Shown here one piece after another: positions 7,923 to 18,370 of a stretch of 41,343 nt of DNA; position 1 is the stretch's first letter, and the number at the start of each line of letters is the position of its first letter. Under the pieces are notes generated by a model, which worked only from the letters and a program-made list of their open reading frames with translations, ran no database searches and was not told where the DNA came from. The stretch comes from an uncultured Planctomycetaceae bacterium (GTDB taxonomy: Bacteria; Planctomycetota; Planctomycetia; Pirellulales; Pirellulaceae). The stretch is from the NCBI GenBank assembly GCA_903863885.1, contig CAIPEB010000664.1, positions 1 to 41,343 of the forward strand. Direction: 5' to 3'. Both the position numbers and the translations under genes were made by a program.

Positions 7923-8382
7923 AGGTGTACCTCCTTGTCAGGTGTACCGTTGATACAAACGCTATACGTCCGTCCGACGCGAGTGATGCGATGATTAGAT
8001 ACGTTAGTCAGCAAATTGCAACCGGTATATGCAGGAAAACCGCTGAATTTCCCGAAAAAAACGGCCTTTTGGTTCGTTGGCTCAGATCTTCGAACCGGCG
8101 ATTGCCGACAAGACGAATCACCGGCGCCGCGGGCTCGCTCCTGTCTTTCGGCGATTTTCCGCGATTTTACTGGACGCTGGACCGCGTCTGTCGAGGCGAA
8201 TGTGCTGCAAACTTGCCAGCATGGTGGCGCTCACATAAGATTCACCCGAGCAACGATTTAGTCGGAACGGCAGGGACGCGTGTGTGATTCACGTCGGGAT
8301 GAGGCCTTGTGAGCGGGGCGAATTCCAGCGAAAAACGGCCGAAATCGAGATCACTGACCAGCAAATCGCGGGGTTCCCCGAT
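7923..8382. other. Divergent intergenic region between HU and the PQQ-propeller gene
   Basis: About 460 bases. It holds the HU leader and probable promoter. On the right, a CGGGG-TT-CCCCG palindrome (8369-8380) lies just before the preferred start of the PQQ-propeller gene. GTG 8284, preceded by AGGGA at 7-base spacing, could start a longer form of that gene. I see no separate gene here. Confidence 0.4.
7994..8021 (-). promoter_or_regulatory. Candidate sigma70-like promoter for HU
   Basis: Read on the minus strand: TTGCAA (8016-8021), a 16-base spacer, then TCTAAT (7994-7999). That is 4 of 6 and 5 of 6 matches to consensus. The leader to the HU start would be about 65 bases. Confidence 0.35.
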
Positions 8383-11300
8383 ATGAGAGGTTGGGCCACA
8401 AGGCGTACGACGAAGCAGATTGCAGCGGTGGCTATTGCCCTGTGCGGATGGATCGCTTGGTCCGCACTTGCTCAAGCGCCGGCCAATCCGCAGGAGGCCG
8501 AGGAAGTCGAGTCGATTTTCCAGCCTGCCCAGCGAAGCCTCCGTCAGCATCTCACCCGCGCCAAACAGGCCATCGACGAACAGCGGTTCGGCGATGCGGT
8601 CAGCGAACTGGGCGGACTCCTGACCAGTCCGGAACTGAATCGAAACGGCGAGGCCGGCGGCGAACCGCAGGACTTTTTTCTCGGGACGGGGGGCGGCACC
8701 GGGCCGCAAACGAGCGTCAAGACCGAGGCTCAGCGACTGCTCGGCGCCATGCCGGCCCGAGGGCGGGAACTGTACGAACTGCAATTCGGCGCGGAAGCCA
8801 AACTGCTGCTGGAGGATGCCGTTCGATCCGGCGATCTGGAAAAACTGAACGAAGTCACACGGCGGTATTTCCATACCCGTGCCGGCTACGACGCGACCGT
8901 ATTGCTGGGACGCCTTCATTTCGATCGCGGCAGGCCGCTCGCTGCCGCACTCTGCTGGAAACGTGTGCTCGACACGACGGTGGCCGGGGCACGCTTCGAG
9001 CCGGAGCTCTCGGTGCTGCTCGCATCCGCCTATTTGCAGGCCGGCCGTAACGATGCCGCCGTGGAAGTACTGGCCGGATTGCGCAAGCGGCTGCCCGACG
9101 CTCAAGTCAGCATCGGTTCGCAGCCCGAGGCACCGTTGCCTGCGTCGGGCCAGGAACTGGCATGGCTCGAAAGTCGGTTCGGTTCGCCAGATCGCGCCGG
9201 CTCGGCCGATGCAGGGACTTCGCAATGGACCATGTACCGAGGCAACGCCGCGCGGAATGCGTCGGCAGTCGGGGACCTGCCGTTGCGCACGCCTCGCTGG
9301 TTCGCGGGATCGGCGGAAGATCAGGAAGATGAGCGGTTCATTGCCGACCTCGAACAGGGATTCATCGACGAAGAGGTGGCGGCGATTCCCGCCTTGCAGC
9401 CACTCGCCGTGGGGGACGTGGTTCTGACGCGGTCACCCGAGCGGTTGTACGCGCTGAATCTGCAGACGGGCAAGCGAGTATGGGAATATCCATGGTGGGA
9501 TCTCAGCGACCAGTCCTCGCCGTACGCAGCGGGTGATATGCCGCGGAATCAGGGAATCGACGAACGCAAAATGCAACTGAAGCAGCGTCTGTGGTATGAC
9601 GCCGCGTATGGGCAGATGAGCAGCGACGGAGAGGCTGTTTTTTTGATCGATGACCTGCGCAACACGCTTCCTGCCACGTCGCGCTGGACGTTGATGGGGG
9701 GACGTCCGGGGTTGACCCCCCAGCAGGCCACCAATCAGCTCGTGGCCTTGGAACTGCGCACCGAGGGGAAGACCCGCTGGATGGTCGGAGGTGAGACGGG
9801 GCTCGACGAGCCGAAACTTGCCGGCGCGTTTTTTCTCGGATCGCCCTTGCCGCTGTTCGGTCAGCTCTATGTGCTGGCCGAGATTAAAGGCGAGATTCGG
9901 CTGGTGGTTGTGGATGCCCAGACGGGACGTCAGGAGTGGTCGCAGCAGATCGCGCAGGTGGATAGCCAGGGCATCCTCGATAATCCGCAGCGCCGCCTGG
10001 TCGCCGCCAGTCCTTCGTTTGCCGACGGAATAGTCCTCTGCCCGACGTCGGCCGGCGCGATCGTGGCCGTTGATATGGCAACGCGATCGCTCCTCTGGGG
10101 TTATCAGTACGCTCCGATTGCATCCTTGAGTCGCAATTTCGGCATGATCCAGCCGTATCCCGGCCAGGCCTCCAAACCGGGCGACCGCTGGTCCGACGGG
10201 ACCGTTACGGTCGCTGACGGCGCCGTGGTACTGACGCCGCCCGAGTCGAATAAACTGTTCTGCCTCGACCTGCTGACCGGAGAACCAAAATGGCCGCCGC
10301 GCGATCGAGCAGATGATTTGGCGGAAATGCTGTACGTCGCCTGCATTCGAGCCGGCCAGATCGTTCTGGTGGGGCGGACGCACATAACGGCGATTCGGCT
10401 CAGCGACGGGAAATCCGCCTGGGCACAGCCCATCGCCCTGGCCGCCGATCAGCGCGAAATGCCGAGCGGCCGGGGATTATACGCCGAGCCGTTCTACTAC
10501 CTGCCGACGACCACCGCTCAATTGCTCAAGGTTGACTTGAACCAGGGCAAGGTTGCCCAGCGGATGCGGACCGGAGTGGTCTTGGGGAACGTGATCAGCC
10601 ACCGCGATCAGTTGGTTTCTCAGGGCGCAGCCGGCACTGCGGCCTACCATCAGATCAGCCCGTTGCGCGTGCAGGTTGCCGCCTCGCTGGCCAAGTCGCC
10701 GTCCGACGCCTGGGCTCTCGCCCGGCAGGGCGAGCTGCTCGTCAACGACGGAGATATCCGCGGAGCGATGGAGTCGCTGCGGAAGGCCCACGACATCAAG
10801 CCGGACGATCCGGAGATTCGCGGATTGCTCGTAAGTACATTTCTCAATGCACTGTCCGATGACTTCCAGAAATACCAGGAGCTGACCCCGCTCGTCGAAC
10901 CGCTGATCGACGATGCCGCGCAGCGCTGTGCCTATTTGCGAATCCTTGCCTCGAATCTGCAGACACAGGGCAAGCTGGTCGAGGCATGGAGTTCCCTGTC
11001 ACGGTTGGCCGACCTGATGATCCAGGAAGGTCAGAAGCTGCCGTCGCTGTGGGAGGCCGCGGAATCGGTCGAGGCCGGCTGGTCGGTTCGACCGGACTGC
11101 TGGTTTGCGGCTCGGCTTTCAGCGTTGTGGGACGCTGCCGACAGCGAGTTGCGCGCCACGATCGAAAAGGAAATCGTACAGCGTCAGGATAGCGTCCTGG
11201 CGGGTTCGCCCGAGGGACTGCAGCGGTTCATCTCGCTCTTTGGGACACATCCGTCGTCTTGGGCAGTTCAACTGCGATTATCCGAGCACCTGATCCGCTC

Positions 11301-13179
11301 AAATCAGTGGCTGGCCGGGGAAATGCAGTTGGCGACGTTGCGCGTCCGAGATGAACCTGCGATCGGCGGGGCTGCGACGGCCCTGCTGGGCCGACTTACC
11401 GCGCTGGCCGGACAAAATGACAACGCGGCGGCCTACTATCGTCAATTGGTTCAGCGGTGGCCTGACGCGGTCTGCCTCGACGGCAAGACGGGCAAGCAGC
11501 TTTTCGACGAAGCCCATGCTCGCGAAGGGCTCGCTGCGGCCTTGGAGTCGCCCGCCGGTTGGAAATGGGGCCGAGTAAAAAACCAGGAGACGCTCCAGGG
11601 GCTTGGACGCCAGACATACCGGCGAGTCTATCCGGTGCCGCTGACCCGTGTGGATGGCGCATTGGCACGCGTCGGGTCGTTGTTCTTTGACGCGGGCGTC
11701 GGCTCGGCGCTGGCCCGCGACCGGCAGGGCAAGTCCCTGTTCCCGGTCAAGTTCACCAGCGGCTTGACGTTTTACAGCCAACAGCCCGGCATGAGCCAGG
11801 CGGCCGGGTGCGGGAACCTCCTGATTGTCACCGTGGCCGACCAGATTGCGGCCGTGGACGGATTGCGCGCCGCTCTGAACGAAGAGGAAGGCGTCCTGTG
11901 GCGCGAAAGCCTGACGCAGGCAGCTCCGGATCTCGGCCCGCAGCAGGCGAAGTCGATGGCCCGATATGCGAACAATCCCCTCGACCCCGAGTCGCCGCCC
12001 CTGTTTTACCTGGCGGATTCGAGCGACCGGCCGATCGGACGAGTCGGCGTCGTCTCTCGCCGGGGAGTGCTGTATCAGAAGGTCCGGACACTCGTTTGCG
12101 CGGATCCGCTCACCGGCCGAGTCCAGTGGAACCGTTCGGACGCGCCTCAGGGGGCCGAGTTGTTCGGCGACGATACGTACGTCTTCGCGGTCAACAGCGA
12201 CAACGGGGAAGGGTCCGTATTCAGCGCGATCGACGGTCGGCTGATAAAGAAGATCAACGTCGCGGGATTCCAGCGCCGTTGGGTTACGTGGGGCCGCAAT
12301 GTCCTGACGTGGGAACAGGCAGGCGACGCCGTGCGACTGACGCTGCGCGACGCCGAGCGGGACGCCGAGTTATGGACGGAAACGTACGCGAGCGGCTCGC
12401 GCGGATGCCGCGTTGGCGACGATGGGATCGCCGTATTGCAGCCGGATGGCCAGTTCGTGATCCGTTCGCTTCGGGATAATCGAGTGTTCGTGCAGCAGAA
12501 GGTCCGGCGCGAGACGGAACTCGGCGGCATCGAAGTGCTCGTGTATCCCGACCAGTACCTGCTGTGCACGACCCGCGAACAGTCGGGGCAGTCCGCCACG
12601 CCGGGAGGCATGGTGCTCGAGCAGATTCGCGGGCACCTGTATGCGTTCGATCGGCGCGATGGCAAAGCGCAGTGGCAGGTCCCGGCGTTCATTGACGATT
12701 TCACGCTCCCGGTCGGTCAGCCCGTCGAATCGCCCGCGCTATGGTTCCTCCGCCAGTATTCGGGCCGAGCGATCGAGAGTACGCCAGGAGCGGGGATCAA
12801 GGTGGGCGTGCTTTGCATTGATCGGAGAACAGGACGCGTGATCGCTGAAAAGGAAGGTTTACAGTCCCAGATCAGCGTCTACGAGATCACTTCGGACCGA
12901 AATGCGCAAACGTCGTCGCTGTCGATTCCCGGGTTCTCGGTTACGTTGACTTTCACCGACGAGGCGGCGCCGCCGGAACCGCCGGCCCAGACTGGCACGG
13001 CGTCGAGCCGGGCCGAGGCACAACCGGGGCTGGTGCGCGAGATTGCCGAGTCGATCCGCGACGCATTGAAGTCCGGCAAGCAGGCCGATTCGCCGTTCGA
13101 CGACGATAACTCGGCGGCCGGCCCGAAAACCGACGTGGTGATCCCCCCTGTCCAGGAGAAAGATCCGCGGCCGAAATAA
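8383..13179 (+). CDS. Giant exported PQQ-like beta-propeller and TPR protein
   Basis: About 1598 residues from ATG 8383. A signal peptide (KQIAAVAIALCGWIAWSALA) places it outside the cytoplasm. The N-terminal ~250 residues are helical and TPR-like. A first PQQ/BamB-type propeller starts near residue 279 (QWTMYRGNAARNA) with repeated blade motifs such as LYALNLQTGKRVWEY and VVDAQTGRQEWSQQ, ending near 760. A TPR-like segment follows (GDIRGAMESLRKAHDIKPDD), then a helical stretch and a second propeller at ~1226-1486 (LVCADPLTGRVQWNR). The tail is Pro/Ala-rich and acidic. The substrate is unknown; such propellers are usually binding platforms, and no PQQ-dehydrogenase active site was recognised. 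An alternative GTG at 8284 would place 33 residues before the signal peptide. Confidence 0.88.
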   Translation: MRGWATRRTTKQIAAVAIALCGWIAWSALAQAPANPQEAEEVESIFQPAQRSLRQHLTRAKQAIDEQRFGDAVSELGGLLTSPELNRNGEAGGEPQDFFLGTGGGTGPQTSVKTEAQRLLGAMPARGRELYELQFGAEAKLLLEDAVRSGDLEKLNEVTRRYFHTRAGYDATVLLGRLHFDRGRPLAAALCWKRVLDTTVAGARFEPELSVLLASAYLQAGRNDAAVEVLAGLRKRLPDAQVSIGSQPEAPLPASGQELAWLESRFGSPDRAGSADAGTSQWTMYRGNAARNASAVGDLPLRTPRWFAGSAEDQEDERFIADLEQGFIDEEVAAIPALQPLAVGDVVLTRSPERLYALNLQTGKRVWEYPWWDLSDQSSPYAAGDMPRNQGIDERKMQLKQRLWYDAAYGQMSSDGEAVFLIDDLRNTLPATSRWTLMGGRPGLTPQQATNQLVALELRTEGKTRWMVGGETGLDEPKLAGAFFLGSPLPLFGQLYVLAEIKGEIRLVVVDAQTGRQEWSQQIAQVDSQGILDNPQRRLVAASPSFADGIVLCPTSAGAIVAVDMATRSLLWGYQYAPIASLSRNFGMIQPYPGQASKPGDRWSDGTVTVADGAVVLTPPESNKLFCLDLLTGEPKWPPRDRADDLAEMLYVACIRAGQIVLVGRTHITAIRLSDGKSAWAQPIALAADQREMPSGRGLYAEPFYYLPTTTAQLLKVDLNQGKVAQRMRTGVVLGNVISHRDQLVSQGAAGTAAYHQISPLRVQVAASLAKSPSDAWALARQGELLVNDGDIRGAMESLRKAHDIKPDDPEIRGLLVSTFLNALSDDFQKYQELTPLVEPLIDDAAQRCAYLRILASNLQTQGKLVEAWSSLSRLADLMIQEGQKLPSLWEAAESVEAGWSVRPDCWFAARLSALWDAADSELRATIEKEIVQRQDSVLAGSPEGLQRFISLFGTHPSSWAVQLRLSEHLIRSNQWLAGEMQLATLRVRDEPAIGGAATALLGRLTALAGQNDNAAAYYRQLVQRWPDAVCLDGKTGKQLFDEAHAREGLAAALESPAGWKWGRVKNQETLQGLGRQTYRRVYPVPLTRVDGALARVGSLFFDAGVGSALARDRQGKSLFPVKFTSGLTFYSQQPGMSQAAGCGNLLIVTVADQIAAVDGLRAALNEEEGVLWRESLTQAAPDLGPQQAKSMARYANNPLDPESPPLFYLADSSDRPIGRVGVVSRRGVLYQKVRTLVCADPLTGRVQWNRSDAPQGAELFGDDTYVFAVNSDNGEGSVFSAIDGRLIKKINVAGFQRRWVTWGRNVLTWEQAGDAVRLTLRDAERDAELWTETYASGSRGCRVGDDGIAVLQPDGQFVIRSLRDNRVFVQQKVRRETELGGIEVLVYPDQYLLCTTREQSGQSATPGGMVLEQIRGHLYAFDRRDGKAQWQVPAFIDDFTLPVGQPVESPALWFLRQYSGRAIESTPGAGIKVGVLCIDRRTGRVIAEKEGLQSQISVYEITSDRNAQTSSLSIPGFSVTLTFTDEAAPPEPPAQTGTASSRAEAQPGLVREIAESIRDALKSGKQADSPFDDDNSAAGPKTDVVIPPVQEKDPRPK

Positions 13180-13388
13180 ACACCCGACCGGCATTCCAAG
13201 TACGATAGCCGGTATCCGGCCAGGACTTTCCGGCCCCCCCGAATTCCGTGGTCGCGAATTCCGCCGCCGCGGCCATCGCAGCACGACTGGCCGGCCACTT
13301 GTGACTGCAAGCACGACGCCCCTACACTGTTCCCAAATCATACAATTCCGAAATCATCGAAACTCACGCGACAGTTGAGGAATCTTGC

Positions 13389-14459
13389 ATGCTCTCCGAC
13401 CATGCCCCCGCGACCGGCGATGCTGCCATCGATCTGGCCGCCGTGCAGAAGTTACGCAGCGCCCGGGAGAGGATTACGGGGCAGTTGTCCCGCCTGATCG
13501 TGGGTCAGCAGCAAGTCATCGAGGAATTGCTGATCAGTCTTTTCAGCCGCGGGCACTGTCTGCTCGAGGGCGTTCCCGGTCTGGCAAAGACCCTGATCGT
13601 CAGTACACTCGCCCGCAGTCTGAACCTGTCGTTCAGCCGAATTCAGTTCACGCCGGACCTGATGCCGGCCGACATTACGGGCACGGAAATCATCGAGGAG
13701 AATCGATCGACCGGATTGCGCGAACGCCGGTTTCTGGAGGGGCCCGTCTTTTCCAACGTGATCCTCGCGGACGAGATCAATCGCACGCCTCCCAAGACCC
13801 AGTCCGCACTGCTTGAAGCGATGCAGGAACGACAGGTGACGGTGGGCCGCGTGCGTCACCGGCTGGCCGATCCTTTTTTCGTGCTGGCCACCCAGAATCC
13901 AATCGAACAGGAAGGAACCTATCCTCTGCCCGAAGCGCAGCAGGATCGCTTCATGTTCAAGGTTTTCGTGCACTATCCGACATTCGAGGAAGAGTTCGAG
14001 GTCGCGCGCCGCACGACCGCGCTGCAGGAAGATCGCATCGATCCGGTGCTGGATGCCGCCGAGATTCTGGAACTGCAGAAGGTGGTGCGCGAGGTTCCGG
14101 TGAGCGATCACGTGATCCGGTACACTTTGTCCCTCGTGCGTCAGACTCGCGTCGGGCATGCCGGCTCGCCCGATTTTGTCGAGGAGATGCTGGCCTGGGG
14201 CGCGGGGCCGCGGGCCGTTCAGCACCTGATACTCGGCGCCAAGGCCCGTGCACTGCTGCACGGCCGCACGCACGTTTCCACCGAAGACATTCAGGCCCTG
14301 GCAAAACCCGTATTGCGGCATCGGCTGGTCGTCAACTTCGCGGCCGAAAGCGAAGGCGTAACCCAGGACGACATCGTGGAACGGCTGTTGGCCATCACGC
14401 CCTCGAAAGAAGATGAACTGACGAGCGATGCCCGATTCCAGAAGATTTTTGCATCCTGA
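13389..14459 (+). CDS. MoxR family AAA+ ATPase
   Basis: 356 residues, typical for MoxR. These AAA+ chaperone-like ATPases work with VWA-domain proteins encoded beside them. Walker A is [13 protein letters not shown], Walker B is [10 protein letters not shown], sensor 1 is [20 protein letters not shown], and the C-terminal lid holds [23 protein letters not shown] 13389 has GAGGA 7 bases upstream. It is the first gene of a long plus-strand array and overlaps the DUF58 gene by 32 bases, so the two are probably translationally coupled. Confidence 0.95.
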   Translation: MLSDHAPATGDAAIDLAAVQKLRSARERITGQLSRLIVGQQQVIEELLISLFSRGHCLLEGVPGLAKTLIVSTLARSLNLSFSRIQFTPDLMPADITGTEIIEENRSTGLRERRFLEGPVFSNVILADEINRTPPKTQSALLEAMQERQVTVGRVRHRLADPFFVLATQNPIEQEGTYPLPEAQQDRFMFKVFVHYPTFEEEFEVARRTTALQEDRIDPVLDAAEILELQKVVREVPVSDHVIRYTLSLVRQTRVGHAGSPDFVEEMLAWGAGPRAVQHLILGAKARALLHGRTHVSTEDIQALAKPVLRHRLVVNFAAESEGVTQDDIVERLLAITPSKEDELTSDARFQKIFAS

Positions 14460-15330
14460 AGCGATCAAGCGAATCGCCCGGCTTGAACTGCGGTCGCGCC
14501 ACATCGTGGAGGGCTTCCTGGCGGGAATGCACCGGAGTCCGTACTTCGGGCAGTCCGTGGAGTTCCTGCAGCACCGCCAGTACGTGCCGGGTGACGATCT
14601 GCGGCACGTGGACTGGAAGGTCTGGGCGCGGCAGGACCGTCTCTACGTGAAACAGTACGCCGAGGACACAAACCTGCGGTGCACGCTGATCGTGGATGTG
14701 TCGGCCAGCATGTCGTACGGCAACGGTCCGCTGAACAAATACGAATACGCGTGCACGCTGGCCGGCAGCCTCGCCTACCTGATGCTCAAACAGCAGGATG
14801 CCGTGGGGTGCGTGGCGTTCGACGACCGGATACGCAGCCGCGTGCCGCCGCGAAGCAAGTGGAATCATCTCGACTCGATCATCGAGACCTTCCACGTCAG
14901 CCGTCCCGAAAACAAGACCGACCTTCACGCGATTCTGCGCGGCGTCTCCGAATCGGCGCCGCGGCGCGGGATGATGGTGCTGGTCTCCGACCTGCTGGGC
15001 GACCCCGAACTGACGCTGCGAGGCGTCAAGATGTTGCGACAGCAGGGCCACGACGTCCTGGTCTTTCACGTCATGGATGACGAGGAACTGGATTTTCCGT
15101 TCGAAGGGCCACTGCGATTCGAATGCCTCGAGTCCGCCGACTACCTCAACTGCAACCCGCGCGCGCTGCGTGAAGGTTACCTCGAGGCGTTGAACGCGTT
15201 CCTCGAGCGGATCCGGCGAGGCTGCGCCAAGAACAATACGGATTATGCGTTGATCCGCACAAGCCAGCCGCTCGATGCGGCGCTGGCCGCATACCTCAGT
15301 TCCCGGCTGGGGATGCACGGCCGCAATTGA
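14428..15330 (+). CDS. DUF58 domain protein (VWA-like, MoxR partner)
   Basis: 300 residues. The DUF58 signature is clear ([19 protein letters not shown], residues ~50-68). It is followed by a VWA-like fold whose metal-site motif is DVSASMS, with [11 protein letters not shown] later. DUF58 proteins are the standard partners of MoxR ATPases and probably present a metal-dependent adhesion-type surface to it. No membrane segment is seen, so it is cytoplasmic or peripheral. It overlaps moxR by 32 bases; the BatA-like gene follows after 62 bases. Confidence 0.93.
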   Translation: MPDSRRFLHPEAIKRIARLELRSRHIVEGFLAGMHRSPYFGQSVEFLQHRQYVPGDDLRHVDWKVWARQDRLYVKQYAEDTNLRCTLIVDVSASMSYGNGPLNKYEYACTLAGSLAYLMLKQQDAVGCVAFDDRIRSRVPPRSKWNHLDSIIETFHVSRPENKTDLHAILRGVSESAPRRGMMVLVSDLLGDPELTLRGVKMLRQQGHDVLVFHVMDDEELDFPFEGPLRFECLESADYLNCNPRALREGYLEALNAFLERIRRGCAKNNTDYALIRTSQPLDAALAAYLSSRLGMHGRN

Positions 15331-15392
15331 AGAGGTGGAGTAACGACTATGTTTAGGCGTGCGGCGAACGGAAGCGAGGAAGTCTGACCGAA

Positions 15393-17720
15393 ATGCAATT
15401 TGTTCATCAAGCGCTCACCTGGGGATTCCTGCTGGCCTTCGTGCCCGTGTTGATCCATTTGATCAACCTGGTGCGACGGCGGCGCATTCGGTGGGCGGCG
15501 ATGGACTTCCTGCAGCAGAGCTATCGCAAGCACCGCAAGTGGATCTGGCTGAAGCAACTGCTGCTCCTGCTGGCGCGGATGGCGATCATTGCGTTGGTCG
15601 TCGCGATGCTCGCCCAGTGGGTATCGCGGCAGCAATGGTCGGCTCTGCTCGGGGGCGGCATGACCCATCACTACGTGCTGCTCGACGACAGCTTCTCGAT
15701 GTCCGAACGCGCGGGGGCCGGCTCGGCCATGGACAGCGCCAAGCGTGCGATATCGCAGATTGCCGCTCAGGCGATTGCGCGTCAGACGCCGCAGAAGTTC
15801 ACGCTGATCCGCTTTTCGCGTGCTGCCGCGCCTTCGCCGCAGGAACACGCCGGCGCCGTCGCAGCGAGAATCGCCGACTTGAACGGCGAGTCCATCGACG
15901 CGAGGTTCGATCAGCTGCTTGAAGAAAGACAGCGGCCCCTGGAACCGACTCAGTTGGCGGTCGGACCGCGGGACGCGATCGAACTGCTCAACCATCTCGT
16001 CGAGGAAAACAAGGCCGAAACCGCCATCGTGTACCTCGTATCGGACTTCCGGGAAAATCAGTGGTCGCAGCCGGCTGAACTTCGCAAGATGCTGCGCGAA
16101 ACGCAGCAGTCGGCCGAGGCGATTCACTTTGTCCGCTGCAGCAAACAGCCGCAGCCGAATCTCGCCATCATCGAACTGAAACCCGGCGACGAAACCCGCG
16201 CGGCGGGGGTTCCGTTGTTCGTCAACATCAGCGTGCGGAATTTCGGCACGCAACCCGCCCGCCGAGTGCCTGTCGGCATTCGCACGATCGGTTTCGATTC
16301 GCGGGTGGCCGCATCGAGCGAACCCGGAAGATCGACGGGCAAGATCGAGGAACCGCCGGCCGTGCTGATCGACGAAATACCGCCGGGCCAGACGGTCACG
16401 CGGCGCGTTCAGGTCTATTTTCCGCAGCCCGGCGCCCAGGTCGTCGAAGCGACGCTGCCCGAGGACGCGGTGGCCGCGGATAATCGCCGCTGGTGCGTGT
16501 TGAACCTTCCCGAGGGCGAACCCGTCCTTGTCATCGACGGCAGCCTGAACCAGCGGCAGGCCTACTTTCTGAACGCATCGTTCCAGCCCGGCCAGCGCGC
16601 CAACAGCGGAGTTCGACCGGAAGTCCAGCCGCCGTCGATGCTGCGCGACGCGGATGTCGAGACGCTCAGGAAATACCGCGCCATCTATCTGGCCGATGTG
16701 GACCAACTCGACGAACGCTCCGTGACGAATCTCGAGGATTTCGTGCGAGACGGCGGTGGGGTCGGTATCTTTGTGGGCGAACATTTCAATGCGGCTGCCT
16801 GGAACCAGCGGTCCTATCGCGACGGAAAGGGCTTCTTTCCGCTGCCGATCGAACGGGCCGATGCGCTGCCGCCGCAGCCCGTCGAGAACGTCGCGGACCT
16901 CGAAGTGCAGGACCACCCGATATTCTCGGTCTTCAGCGGTCAGCAGAGTTCTTTTCTGCGTCTGGTGCGCATCGAGCGGTACTTGAAGCCGCCATCCGGA
17001 TGGAAGCCCGCTGCTCAGTCCACGGTCCGAGTTCTGGCGTCGCTCCGCAATCGCCAGCCTCTGGTCGTCGAGCGGCAGCTTGGCGCGGGACGCGTCGTTG
17101 TCTTCCTCTCAACCCTGGCGCCCGATTGGAACAATTGGGCCCACGATCCGACGTTCGTGGTCGTGGCCCTCAAACTGCAGGCATACCTCGCCTCGGCGCG
17201 GCCGGAGGAGCCGGGACAACTGGTGGGTACGCCGATCCGCGTCGAACTGGATACGCGGAAGTTCCGCAAGGAAGTTGCGTTTGTGAAACCCGGTCTGACG
17301 CCGGACCAGTCGATTGTGGTCAAACGGGTTGCGGCTCCGGTCAAGGCAGGCGTGCCCGATGCGGTCGCCGTGCTGGGCAGTGCCTCGGACGTGGATGCGG
17401 CCCTCGACACCCAGCGAAGCGGTGTTTACGAAGCCTGGCCTGTTGCGCTGGAGGGGGCTCCGCAGATCCGGCGTTTCGCCCTGAATGTCGATCAGCGCGA
17501 AGGAAACCTTGCGGCCCCGGCGGCCCAGATCCTCCGCGACCGGCTGATGCCGGTCAAAGTGACCGTGTCCGACGCGGATGAACTGGCGGATACCACCGGC
17601 GAACTCGCCGGCTACAACCGCGGGTTAATGCTGTTGGTGATGCTCGTGACGCTGATGCTGGGTGAACAGTGGCTGGCTTATTCCGCCAGCTACCATCCCG
17701 CAAAGGCGTTGGCTGGATGA
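15393..17720 (+). CDS. BatA-like membrane protein with VWA domain
   Basis: 775 residues. The N-terminus is a BatA-type membrane module: one helix (ALTWGFLLAFVPVLIHLINL), the RRRRIRWAAMDFLQQS loop, then a second helix (LLLLLARMAIIALVVAMLAQ). A VWA domain follows with metal-site motif DDSFSMS. The middle is Ig-like, then a glutamine-amidotransferase-like fold (DEDFVRDGGGVGIFVGEH region), and a last helix (GLMLLVMLVTLMLGEQWLAY) anchors the C-terminus. This architecture is standard in MoxR/Bat operons, where the large middle region is periplasmic. GAGGA precedes ATG 15393 by 12 bases, a long spacing. Confidence 0.9.
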   Translation: MQFVHQALTWGFLLAFVPVLIHLINLVRRRRIRWAAMDFLQQSYRKHRKWIWLKQLLLLLARMAIIALVVAMLAQWVSRQQWSALLGGGMTHHYVLLDDSFSMSERAGAGSAMDSAKRAISQIAAQAIARQTPQKFTLIRFSRAAAPSPQEHAGAVAARIADLNGESIDARFDQLLEERQRPLEPTQLAVGPRDAIELLNHLVEENKAETAIVYLVSDFRENQWSQPAELRKMLRETQQSAEAIHFVRCSKQPQPNLAIIELKPGDETRAAGVPLFVNISVRNFGTQPARRVPVGIRTIGFDSRVAASSEPGRSTGKIEEPPAVLIDEIPPGQTVTRRVQVYFPQPGAQVVEATLPEDAVAADNRRWCVLNLPEGEPVLVIDGSLNQRQAYFLNASFQPGQRANSGVRPEVQPPSMLRDADVETLRKYRAIYLADVDQLDERSVTNLEDFVRDGGGVGIFVGEHFNAAAWNQRSYRDGKGFFPLPIERADALPPQPVENVADLEVQDHPIFSVFSGQQSSFLRLVRIERYLKPPSGWKPAAQSTVRVLASLRNRQPLVVERQLGAGRVVVFLSTLAPDWNNWAHDPTFVVVALKLQAYLASARPEEPGQLVGTPIRVELDTRKFRKEVAFVKPGLTPDQSIVVKRVAAPVKAGVPDAVAVLGSASDVDAALDTQRSGVYEAWPVALEGAPQIRRFALNVDQREGNLAAPAAQILRDRLMPVKVTVSDADELADTTGELAGYNRGLMLLVMLVTLMLGEQWLAYSASYHPAKALAG

Positions 17721-18079
17721 GAACCAAATGGACTAAGGAGATGTTTTGGAATTCACTCTCCCCTGGAGGTCGTGCGGTTAAGAAGTGGTTGCACCGTCGT
17801 GATTCATGCTTCACTCTCCCTCTGGGAGAGTCGGGCCGAAGGCCCGGAGAGGGCTACCGCGCCGCTCGTCGCAGAATTCACTGCTGGTTCGGAAGACCCT
17901 CCCCGACCGCTGCGCGTCCGACCCTCCCGCAATGCGGGAGGGTGAAGGGGATTTTTCAGACACGTTCGAAGGACTAATTAGTTAATGCAGGCAAGATTGG
18001 TGCGTACTTGACTATTGACAAATGACACCGCCTTTCGGGCTGCCGCCCGCGGCGGGAATCAGGTTTCTGGATCGTCACG
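17721..18079. other. Repeat-filled gap inside the MoxR/Bat array
   Basis: About 359 bases with no gene, in an array where other neighbours touch or overlap. It is filled by a hairpin-rich mosaic repeat (separate entry), then an AT-richer stretch (GGACTAATTAGTTAATG). That stretch could hold a promoter, but I cannot place one with confidence. Confidence 0.5.
17750..17956. repeat. Mosaic hairpin repeat element
   Basis: TTCACTCTCCC occurs twice, near 17752 and 17811. Hairpins follow: ACTCTCCC (17813-17820) with GGGAGAGT (17824-17831); CGGGCC (17832-17837) with GGCCCG (17841-17846); and a perfect 11-bp pair, 17921-17931 with 17933-17943, followed by GAAGGGGATTTTT. This resembles the dispersed CTCTCCC/GGGAGAG palindromic repeats found in many GC-rich bacterial genomes. 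The last hairpin with its T run may also terminate transcription. Confidence 0.75.
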
Positions 18080-18313
18080 GTGAATTCGAGTTTCTTACTA
18101 CTGGCGCAAGACTCGGGCAAGGTGTACCACCAGTTTGCTCGGCTCGACATGCTGTCGCAGTGGTGGCACTGGCTGCTGCTTGGCTTGGTCTGTCTGGCCG
18201 TGACGGCGTACGTCGCGTACATGTACCGGCGCGACGGAATCGAGCTGTCGCGCGGCGTGCGCTGGGCTCTCCTGCTGCTGCGGGTCAGCGCCCTGGCCGG
18301 AATCCTGTTCTAG
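18080..18313 (+). CDS. N-terminal membrane piece of a VWA protein, cut by in-frame TAG
   Basis: 77 residues from GTG 18080 to TAG 18311-18313. It carries two hydrophobic stretches (WWHWLLLGLVCLAVTAYVAY and ALLLLRVSALAGILF) like the N-terminus of BatA/VWA membrane proteins. The frame continues without any other stop through FFDLEKRSERKLVKNSRS into the VWA domain of the next entry. The natural protein is therefore almost certainly one ~926-residue chain spanning 18080-20860. The TAG could be a nonsense mutation, a sequence error or a recoded codon. Confidence 0.6.
   Translation: MNSSFLLLAQDSGKVYHQFARLDMLSQWWHWLLLGLVCLAVTAYVAYMYRRDGIELSRGVRWALLLLRVSALAGILF
18311..18313 (+). other. In-frame amber codon interrupting the VWA gene
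   Basis: TAG lies between TTC and TTC codons in an otherwise open frame from 18080 to 20860. There is no frameshift. It falls just after the second membrane helix and before the first strand of the VWA domain. Confidence 0.85.
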
Positions 18314-18370
18314 TTCTTCGATCTCGAGAAGCGTTCTGAGCGGAAACTCGTCAAGAACTCGCGATCGCTG

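Noticed and set aside
15243-16916. Long minus-strand open frame of 557 codons
   Set aside because: Antisense to the BatA-like gene; a product of GC-rich codon bias.
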